Positions 5,798-10,205 of a stretch of DNA of 10,205 nt are shown piece after piece. Made by a program: the position numbers and the translations under genes. Within the stretch, counting starts at the first letter, position 1, and every line of letters begins with the position of its first letter. The notes under the pieces are model-generated. The model was not told where the DNA came from, made no database searches, and worked only from the letters and a program-made list of their open reading frames with translations. Origin of the DNA: Pseudomonadota bacterium (GTDB lineage: Bacteria > Myxococcota > Myxococcia > Myxococcales > Vulgatibacteraceae); assembly GCA_023436385.1 (NCBI GenBank), contig JAEZJH010000611.1, forward strand, positions 1 through 10,205, in the 5' to 3' direction.

Positions 5798-7420
5798 ATG
5801 GCGGAGCGCGCACGGATCGTCGGGATCGACCTCGGCACGACCAACACCTGCGTTGCCAGCGTTCGCAACCGCCTGGCGAAGGTGGTTCCCACCGATCGCG
5901 GCTCGTTGATCCTCCCCTCGGTGGTGGGGCTCTCGCCGCGGGGCGACCTCCTGGTCGGCGGGGTGGCCAAGGACCAGCAGGTGGTCCGGCCCCGGAACAC
6001 CGTCCACGGCGCAAAGCGCCTGATCGGCCGGCCCTTCGAATCGCGCGTCGTCCAAGAGCTGCTCGGCTACTACCGCTACGAGATCGTCCCCGGGGAGGAC
6101 GGCGACTGCGCGGTGCGCCTGGGCGATCGGGTCTACTCGATGCCGGAGATTTCCGGCCTGGTCCTCCGGCACACCAAGGGCATCGCCGAGCAGTTCCTCG
6201 GGGGGCCGGTGGAAGAGGCGGTGATCAGCGTCCCCGCCTACTACAACGACGCCCAGCGGGCAGCGGTGAAGCGGGCCGGACAGCTCGCCGGCTACAAGGT
6301 CCGGCGGCTCGTCAACGAGCCCACCGCGGCGGCCCTGGCCTACGGCTTCAACCGCGGGCTGGACCAACGCATCCTCGTCTACGACCTGGGCGGCGGCACC
6401 TTCGACGTCTCCGTGCTGCAGCTCTCCGGCAACGTCTTCGAGGTGATCGCCTGTGGCGGCGACACCTTCCTGGGCGGTGTCGACTTCGACAAGCGGATCG
6501 TCGAGTGGGTGGTCGCGGAGTTCAAGAAGACCGAGAAGATCGATCTCTCCGAGAACCCGATCGCGCTCCAGCGGATCCAGGGCGCCGCGGAGGCGGCCAA
6601 GATCGACCTCTCCCTGGTCTCGAACACCACCCTCGAGCTGCCCTACATCGTCGAGCGCCGGGCGAAGCCCCTCGACCTCCGGATCCCGCTCTCCCGGGAG
6701 CGGCTGGTCTCCCTGACCCACGACCTGGTCGACCGGACCTTCGCGATCTGCGACCGGGTGCTCGCGGAGAAGGGCCTCACCGTCCGCGACATCCGGGAGG
6801 TCCTCCTCGTCGGCGGTCAGAGCCGGATGCCGCTGGTGCAGCAGCGGGTCGAGGCGCACTTCGGCCGGCCGGCGCGGAAGGGCGTCCATCCCGACGAGTG
6901 CGTCGCCCAGGGCGCCGCGCTTCTCGCCGACTCCCTCGACCAGATCGACGCGGTGACCCTCCTCGACGCCCTCTCGATGCCGATCGGCCTGGCCACCCCG
7001 GGCGCCCGGTTCCGGGAGATCCTCCCGAAGAACGCCCGCATCCCGACGGCGAAGGGCTTCCGTCTGCCGCCGGCGCGGGAGGGGCTCGCGGAGATCACCC
7101 TCGACGTCTTCCAGGGCGAGAGCGACCGGATCGTCGACAACGAGTGGCTGGGGACGATCCGGGTTCCCGCCGGCCTCGCCGGCCGGAAGATCGAGTTCCG
7201 GCTCACCGAGGAGTGCCTGCTCGACGTGGTGGTCGACCTGCCGGGCGAGGGGCCGAAGTCGTTCCCGCTCTCCACCAGCGTCTTGCCGGAGACCCTGCGG
7301 GAGGCCCGGGCCGAGGATGCCCTGCGCCGGGCCGCGGCCGCGGAAGCGGCCCCGGCCGCGCCGGCCCCCGGGGCGACCGGGTTGTTCGGGGCGATCCGCC
7401 GGGTCTTCGGGGGAGGGTAG
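5798..7420 (+). CDS. Hsp70/DnaK-family chaperone paralogue lacking the helical lid
   Basis: This 540-aa protein has a complete nucleotide-binding domain: GIDLGTTNTCVA (9-20), NEPTAAALAYG (173-183), VYDLGGGTFDVSVL (194-207), GAAEAAKIDLS (262-272) and VLLVGGQSRMPLVQ (335-348). The interdomain linker is DAVTLLDALSMPIGL (384-398) instead of the usual DVLLLDVTPLSLGIE-type sequence, so coupling may differ. A beta-sandwich substrate domain follows (ILPKNARIPTAKGF, about 408-421; LDVFQGESD, 435-443). After about residue 495 there is no room for the alpha-helical lid. An Ala/Pro-rich spacer leads instead to a C-terminal GLFGAIRRVFGGG. Housekeeping DnaK is about 100 residues longer and usually sits with grpE or dnaJ, so this is a specialised paralogue. 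It heads an operon with an SCP2-like and a phasin-like gene. It works by ATP-driven binding of hydrophobic client segments. Confidence 0.95.
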   Translation: MAERARIVGIDLGTTNTCVASVRNRLAKVVPTDRGSLILPSVVGLSPRGDLLVGGVAKDQQVVRPRNTVHGAKRLIGRPFESRVVQELLGYYRYEIVPGEDGDCAVRLGDRVYSMPEISGLVLRHTKGIAEQFLGGPVEEAVISVPAYYNDAQRAAVKRAGQLAGYKVRRLVNEPTAAALAYGFNRGLDQRILVYDLGGGTFDVSVLQLSGNVFEVIACGGDTFLGGVDFDKRIVEWVVAEFKKTEKIDLSENPIALQRIQGAAEAAKIDLSLVSNTTLELPYIVERRAKPLDLRIPLSRERLVSLTHDLVDRTFAICDRVLAEKGLTVRDIREVLLVGGQSRMPLVQQRVEAHFGRPARKGVHPDECVAQGAALLADSLDQIDAVTLLDALSMPIGLATPGARFREILPKNARIPTAKGFRLPPAREGLAEITLDVFQGESDRIVDNEWLGTIRVPAGLAGRKIEFRLTEECLLDVVVDLPGEGPKSFPLSTSVLPETLREARAEDALRRAAAAEAAPAAPAPGATGLFGAIRRVFGGG

Positions 7421-7422
7421 CG

Positions 7423-7839
7423 ATGCCGGTCTTCCCCAGCGAGGCCTGGTGCGCCGCGGCGGTGGCGGCGGTCAACGGGGATCCCGAGGCCGCGGTGGCG
7501 GGCCGGGGCTTCGAGGGCGACGTCGCCTGTGTGGTCGACGAGCCCCGGTTCTTCGCGGCCTGGTGCCGGGTCGGCGCCGGGCGGATCCGCGAGTGGCGGG
7601 TCCTCGCCGGGCCCGACGAGGTGGAGGAGCTGGCGCCGGACTACCGGGCGCGGGCCTCCCTTGCCACCTGGCGAGGGCTCCTCGAGGGGACGGTCGATCC
7701 GGTGGAGGCGGTGCTCGAAAAGCGGCTCCACGTGGTCGGGGATCTGGCGCCGCTGGTCCAGCGACTTCGCTACAAGGGCCTGGCCGGGAGGGTCCTCGCC
7801 GGGCTCGAGACCTGCTTCGACGCCACGGGGGAAGGATGA
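7423..7839 (+). CDS. SCP2-like sterol/lipid-binding domain protein
   Basis: This 138-aa protein starts two bases after the Hsp70 stop, with GGGAGGG about five bases before the ATG. The sequence follows the SCP-2 sterol-transfer fold throughout: an FPSEAW opening (4-9) with an amphipathic helix; a central beta-sheet with FEGDVACVV (30-38) and REWRVL (56-61); a helix with ASLATWRGLLEGTVDPVEAVLEKRLHVVGDL (about 78-108), which matches the family pattern of a T-W-x-x-L-L-E-G-x-x-D-P-x-x-A core and a G-D-L turn; and a final helix of packing residues. Family members form a hydrophobic tunnel binding fatty acyl groups, sterols or CoA esters. It is a stand-alone, complete domain with no signal peptide, so it should be cytoplasmic. 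It ends in an ATGA overlap with the next gene, indicating coupling. The ligand is unknown. Confidence 0.85.
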   Translation: MPVFPSEAWCAAAVAAVNGDPEAAVAGRGFEGDVACVVDEPRFFAAWCRVGAGRIREWRVLAGPDEVEELAPDYRARASLATWRGLLEGTVDPVEAVLEKRLHVVGDLAPLVQRLRYKGLAGRVLAGLETCFDATGEG

Positions 7840-8186
7840 TCCGCGCGGAAGGGCTGGCCAAGGCGGCGATCCGGAAGCTCCTCTCGGACGAGGCGGCGGC
7901 CCGGCGGCTGGGCCACGCGCTGGCGGTGGTGCAGCGCGGGCAGGAGCGGCTCGACCGGGCGCGGGACGAGGTGCTCCGAACCCTGGGGATCGCCGGCCGT
8001 GACGAGTGGCGGCGGCTCTCCCGGCGGCTGGCCCGGACCAAGCACCGACTCCGGGACCTCGAGGGGCGGCTGGCCCGCCGGGAGGCGGCGCGGCGGGAGG
8101 ATCGGTCCGTCCGGCCGACCGCGGAGCCGAGGCGGATTCGCGAGGGCGGAGGCGCGGAAAATTCGCTCTCCGCCGTTGACAGGTGA
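7836..8186 (+). CDS. Small basic coiled-coil protein, phasin-like
   Basis: This 116-aa protein has its ATG within the ATGA overlap and GGGGGAAGG just before it. The sequence is almost all helix: residues about 5-50 form an amphipathic helix (AIRKLLSDEAAARRLGHALAVV). A short GIAGRDE turn (51-57) leads into a second coiled-coil (WRRLSRRLARTKHRLRDLEGRLARRE, about 58-83) and a disordered Arg/Glu-rich tail. A helix, a short 'LGxxxRxE' hinge and then a Leu/Arg coiled coil recall bacterial phasins and phasin-like granule-surface proteins, whose hinge is usually LPTRxEV. The similarity is by eye only. I see no PHA synthase in this window. It could equally be a structural adaptor for the Hsp70 or SCP2-like partner. 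The stop (8184-8186) lies just beyond the -35 of the next promoter. Confidence 0.72.
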   Translation: MIRAEGLAKAAIRKLLSDEAAARRLGHALAVVQRGQERLDRARDEVLRTLGIAGRDEWRRLSRRLARTKHRLRDLEGRLARREAARREDRSVRPTAEPRRIREGGGAENSLSAVDR

Positions 8187-8204
8187 GGGGTCGATCGGCA
8201 TACT
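8176..8204 (+). promoter_or_regulatory. Sigma70-type promoter of the tRNA gene
   Basis: A perfect TTGACA -35 (8176-8181), a 17-base spacer and CATACT (8199-8204, 4/6 of TATAAT) lie 41 bases before the mature tRNA 5' end. The -10 is followed by CCGCGCGC, a GC-rich discriminator typical of stable-RNA promoters under stringent control. The -35 overlaps the last codons of the upstream gene. Confidence 0.78.
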
Positions 8205-8245
8205 CCGCGCGCTCGGTTGGCAGATGGCACCGAGTTCGGAATTGC

Positions 8246-8320
8246 GGGCGATTAGCTCAGTGGTAGAGCACCGTCTTCACACGGCGGGGGTCGCTGGTTC
8301 GAAACCAGCATCGCCCACCA
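8246..8320 (+). tRNA. tRNA-Val (anticodon CAC)
   Basis: The acceptor stem GGGCGAT (8246-8252) pairs perfectly with ATCGCCC (8310-8316), and the encoded tail is ACCA (8317-8320). The D arm is AGCTCAGTGGTAGAGC. The anticodon stem is CCGTC/GGCGG with the seven-base loop TTCACAC. The T arm is GCTGG-TTCGAAA-CCAGC. The anticodon CAC reads GUG, giving valine. CCA is genome-encoded. The gene is single, with its own promoter and terminator. A translated shadow of it (ISSVVEHRLHTAG...) is often mis-annotated as a small protein. Confidence 0.97.
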
Positions 8321-8324
8321 TCTA

Positions 8325-8365
8325 AGAGGGCCATCCTCGCGAGGGGATGGCCCTTTCGCTTGTTC
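8325..8365 (+). terminator. Rho-independent terminator after tRNA-Val
   Basis: AGGGCCATCCTC (8327-8338) pairs with GAGGGGATGGCCCT (8341-8354), giving a stem of about 12 bp with a GCGA loop, followed by TTTCGCTTGTT. It begins within ten bases of the tRNA 3' end, so it ends a monocistronic transcript. Confidence 0.85.
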
Positions 8366-8422
8366 GGTGTCCGAGCGGACGCAGGTCGAGCCGCCGGGCA
8401 CCGGGGAGGACCGGGAACACCG

Positions 8423-8947
8423 ATGTCGCGCTACGGCCTCGTCTCCGACACCCACGGGCTCTTCGAGCCCCGCCTCGCCGAGCTGTTCGTCGGCTGCGAG
8501 CGGCTGCTCCACGCCGGCGACGTGGTGGGGGCGCAGGTGATCGAGGCCCTGGCCCAGCTGGCTCCGGTGGACGTGGTCCGCGGGAACAACGACGTCGGTC
8601 CGGACGGCGAGAAGCTCCCCTCGCACGTGGTGGTGCCGGTGGGCGGGCTCTCCGCGCTGGTCCTCCACGAGCTGGGAAAGCCCGGCCGGCCGGTGCTCCC
8701 GGCCCGCCGCCTAATCGACACGCTCGACGTGAAGATCGTGGTCTACGGCCACTCGCACCAGCCGGCGGTCGAGGTGCGGAACGGCGTGCTCTTCGTGAAC
8801 CCGGGGAGCGCCGGGCCGCACCGGTTCCGGCTGCCGCGGGCGGCGGGGATCCTCGAGGTGGAGGGCCGGAGCGCCCGGGTGGAGATCCGGGACCTCCAGG
8901 CGCCCTCGCTGCCGCTGCTGTTCCCGCCGTTCGAAGCGACGCTGTAG
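8423..8947 (+). CDS. YfcE/MJ0936-type metallophosphoesterase
   Basis: This 174-aa cytoplasmic protein belongs to the calcineurin-like phosphoesterase superfamily. Metal-ligand motifs occur in order: SDTHG (8-12; Asp9, His11), HAGDVV (30-35; Asp33), GNND (54-57; Asn55 or 56), LVLHE (79-83; His82), YGHSH (108-112; His110, His112), then VNPGSAG (125-131). This is the complete seven-ligand set of a small two-metal phosphodiesterase. Family enzymes hydrolyse phosphodiesters or phosphomonoesters in vitro and their physiological substrates are mostly unknown. Start choice: an in-frame TTG at 8360 lies in the tRNA terminator tail and the intervening residues look non-coding. The ATG at 8423 directly precedes the conserved core, with GGAGGA 13 bases upstream. 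The gene is separate from the tRNA transcript and converges on lexA. Confidence 0.92.
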   Translation: MSRYGLVSDTHGLFEPRLAELFVGCERLLHAGDVVGAQVIEALAQLAPVDVVRGNNDVGPDGEKLPSHVVVPVGGLSALVLHELGKPGRPVLPARRLIDTLDVKIVVYGHSHQPAVEVRNGVLFVNPGSAGPHRFRLPRAAGILEVEGRSARVEIRDLQAPSLPLLFPPFEATL

Positions 8948-8948
8948 A

Positions 8949-8983
8949 GCCCGGTTCCCGTCGCGGAGACCGCGCGGCCGGGC
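8949..8983. terminator. Weak candidate terminator hairpin between phosphoesterase and lexA
   Basis: Just after the phosphoesterase stop, GCCCGG (8949-8954) pairs with CCGGGC (8978-8983), enclosing an inner CGCGG-AGA-CCGCG hairpin (8962-8974). No T-run follows, so it may be a Rho-independent-like pause in GC-rich DNA or chance pairing. The rest of the 140-base convergent gap (to 9087) shows nothing I can name. Confidence 0.3.
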
Positions 8984-9087
8984 GTGCTCCCGGCGGACGT
9001 CGATCGCCTCCAAGCGTTGACCGCGCTGCCCGCGAGGGCCCAGTGGCGACCGCCCCGGGCGCCGATCCGCGGCCCGGCGGGTGCGCC

Positions 9088-9756
9088 TTACATCTTCCGG
9101 AACACCCCGACGGCGACGCCGAGGATCTCGGCAGCCCGGGCGTCCTCTCGGCGGACGTAGATCGGCTCGAGGCGCGGGTTCGACGGCTGGAAGCGGACCC
9201 GATCGCCCTCGGGGTAGTAGCGCTTCACCGTGGCCTCGCCCTCGATCATCGCCACCACGATTTCGCCGGTGCGGGCGGTGGGCTGCTTTCGAACGAAGAG
9301 GATGTCGCCGTCGAAGATGCCGTCGCCGATCATCGAGTCGCCGGCCACCCGGAGCGCGAAGACGCCCTCCCGCGATCCGGCCGGGCCGAGGAGGGCGGGG
9401 TCGACCCGAAGGACGGTGTCGCGGTTCTCCTCCGCGAGGATCGGCGCGCCGGCGGCGACGCGGCCCAGCAGCGGCACCTCCGCCAGGTCGTCGTTGGCGG
9501 CGGGGCCTTCCGCGAGCGGCTTTCCTCCCAGCGACTCCCAGGCCTTCGCGGTGGGGACCAGGGCGCGGCTCTTCAGCTCGCCGCGGGTGAGGTAGCCCTT
9601 CCGCTCGAGGGCCTTGAGGTGATCGTTCACGCCGTTCGTGGAGCGGATCCCCATGCCCTCGCCGATCTCGCGGATGGTCGGGGGAAAGCGCTTGTCGGTG
9701 ATGTGCTGCGCGATGAACTCGAGGATCGCGCGCTGTCGGTCCGTCAGCTCCTGCAT
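9088..9756 (-). CDS. lexA: LexA repressor of the SOS response
   Basis: This 222-aa transcriptional repressor self-cleaves when stimulated by RecA on single-stranded DNA. The N-terminal winged helix-turn-helix has FPPTIREIGEGMGIRSTNGVNDHLKALERKGYL (24-56), with recognition helix STNGVNDHLKAL. The cleavage site is Ala102-Gly103 in GRVAAGAP (98-105). Peptidase S24 residues are Ser141 in GDSMIGDGI and Lys178 in EGEATVKRYY. The length is slightly above the common 200-230 range's middle, so normal. The ATG at 9756 has GGGAGGG a few bases upstream. A direct-repeat operator lies between its promoter elements at 9802-9818, indicating autorepression. The upstream gene on the other strand may be co-controlled. 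The STNGVNDHLKALERKG helix is what I expect for Myxococcota-type LexA. Confidence 0.97.
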   Translation of the reverse strand: MQELTDRQRAILEFIAQHITDKRFPPTIREIGEGMGIRSTNGVNDHLKALERKGYLTRGELKSRALVPTAKAWESLGGKPLAEGPAANDDLAEVPLLGRVAAGAPILAEENRDTVLRVDPALLGPAGSREGVFALRVAGDSMIGDGIFDGDILFVRKQPTARTGEIVVAMIEGEATVKRYYPEGDRVRFQPSNPRLEPIYVRREDARAAEILGVAVGVFRKM

Positions 9757-9795
9757 CGGCCCTCCCGGTCTCGAACGCCCGGCGTACGGAACGGA

Positions 9796-9824
9796 AGTTT
9801 GGCTGAACGGCTGAACAGAAACAA
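9796..9824 (-). promoter_or_regulatory. lexA promoter with embedded LexA operator (tandem GTTCAGCC)
   Basis: On the minus strand, TTGTTT (9824-9819) and CAAACT (9801-9796) act as -35 and -10 candidates with a 17-base spacer. The spacer is exactly CTGTTCAGCCGTTCAGC (9818-9802). The plus strand shows GGCTGAAC twice in tandem (9801-9808, 9809-9816). The spacer fits 15 of 17 positions of the Myxococcus xanthus LexA motif that I recall as CTRHAMRYBYGTTCAGS. Binding here would block RNA polymerase, consistent with autorepression. The promoter hexamers themselves are weak (3/6 each). Confidence 0.7.
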
Positions 9825-9866
9825 GGGGGTACCGACCGATGTCGACCGAACAACGTTTCCCGGACG

Positions 9867-9895
9867 TTGCCCCGCTCCCGGCGCGCGGCTACCGT
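9867..9895 (+). promoter_or_regulatory. Possible promoter of the right-edge membrane gene
   Basis: TTGCCC (9867-9872), a 17-base spacer and TACCGT (9890-9895) precede the ATG at 9907 by 11 bases, so transcription would start very near the start codon. The -10 matches only 3 of 6 consensus positions, so it is tentative. Confidence 0.3.
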
Positions 9896-9906
9896 GCGGC
9901 GGTCCG

Positions 9907-10205
9907 ATGCCCGATCCCCTTCCCCCAGGAACGCTGTCGCCTTCCTTCCCTGCGGTTCCCGCCGCCTCCGGGGCGGTCGGACGGCCGGCGAGCTTCGGCC
10001 GCCTCCTCGGTCTGGGGTTGGGAGCCGCCCTGCGGCTCGCTTGGGCGGTCCCGCTCCAGGCGGCGGTGATCTGGCTGGCCCGGGCGGTGACCTTCACCCC
10101 GGTGGTGCTCGCCTTCGGGATCGCCCGGGAGGCGATCGAGGCGGGCCACAATCCCCTGGCAGCCCTCGCGCGGGCGGCCACCGCCCCCGGCGTACTGCTC
10201 CCGGC
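9907..10205 (+). CDS. Membrane protein of unknown function, N-terminal part (runs off the right edge)
   Basis: The frame is open from the ATG at 9907 to the window end, about 99 residues with no stop. It begins MPDPLPPGTLSPSFPAVPA, a Pro/Ser-rich, probably disordered cytoplasmic lead. A hydrophobic, small-residue-rich region follows (FGRLLGLGLGAALRLAWAV, then VIWLARAVTFTPVVLAFGIA) at about 30-74. An amphipathic segment with REAIEAGHNPLAALARAATAP comes after it. GC-rich third positions (GTC, CTC, GCC, GGG) support coding. No family is recognised. There is no clear Shine-Dalgarno and no other in-frame start close upstream. It is divergent from lexA, about 90 bases from the LexA operator, so SOS influence is conceivable but unproven. 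Confidence 0.6.
   Translation, partial: MPDPLPPGTLSPSFPAVPAASGAVGRPASFGRLLGLGLGAALRLAWAVPLQAAVIWLARAVTFTPVVLAFGIAREAIEAGHNPLAALARAATAPGVLLP

Noticed and set aside
5032..7839. 935-codon plus-strand open frame across the TPR gene and Hsp70
   Set aside because: Only its last 138 residues, from 7423, are protein-like (the SCP2 domain). The rest is an Arg/Pro/Gly-rich antisense or out-of-frame reading of the TPR and Hsp70 genes.
7999..8325. 108-aa frame ending in ISSVVEHRLHTAGVAGSKPASPTI
   Set aside because: This is a translation through tRNA-Val, a well-known false 'hypothetical protein'. Its upstream part is an out-of-frame reading of the coiled-coil gene.
8360..8422. TTG start for the phosphoesterase at 8360
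   Set aside because: It lies in the tail of the tRNA terminator. The conserved SDTHG core follows directly after the ATG at 8423.
1..10205. CRISPR array, insertion sequence or integrated element
   Set aside because: No spaced direct repeats, transposase, integrase or terminal inverted repeats were found. Base composition and codon style look even across the window.

Overview
The window is GC-rich, densely packed bacterial DNA. The LexA helix-turn-helix (STNGVNDHLKALERKG), a LexA operator close to the one I recall from Myxococcus, an Hsp70 paralogue and the general style of the hypothetical proteins suggest Myxococcota (former Deltaproteobacteria). This placement is inference; there is no rRNA or other taxonomic marker. 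No CRISPR array, insertion sequence, phage gene or integron was seen.

Layout. (1) 1-1850, plus strand: the end of a sodium-pumping biotin-dependent decarboxylase operon. It holds a truncated biotin carrier, a 62-aa one-helix membrane protein, the membrane-embedded beta subunit and a 79-aa two-helix membrane protein, coupled by TTGA and ATGA overlaps. A bidirectional terminator at 1874-1910 closes it. (2) 1922-5712, minus strand: a YggT-family membrane protein, a frameshifted NnrS-family remnant, a large lipobox/discoidin-domain polytopic membrane protein and a TPR protein. (3) 5798-8186, plus strand, divergent from the TPR gene: a three-gene unit encoding a lidless Hsp70, an SCP2-like lipid-binding protein and a phasin-like coiled-coil protein. 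(4) 8176-8360: a well-formed sigma70-type promoter, tRNA-Val(CAC) and its terminator. (5) 8423-8947: a YfcE/MJ0936-type metallophosphoesterase. (6) 9088-9824, minus strand: lexA with a tandem-repeat operator lying exactly between its putative -35 and -10. (7) 9907 to the right edge, plus strand: the start of an unrecognised membrane protein, open to the window end.

How the parts work together. The left operon would convert decarboxylation energy into a sodium gradient. The LexA locus looks autoregulated and may also affect the divergent membrane gene. The most unusual grouping is Hsp70 + SCP2-like + phasin-like protein. It looks like one transcription unit, possibly leaderless, and may be a lipid- or granule-surface chaperone module; that function is inference. 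The rest is ordinary housekeeping or unassigned membrane protein content.
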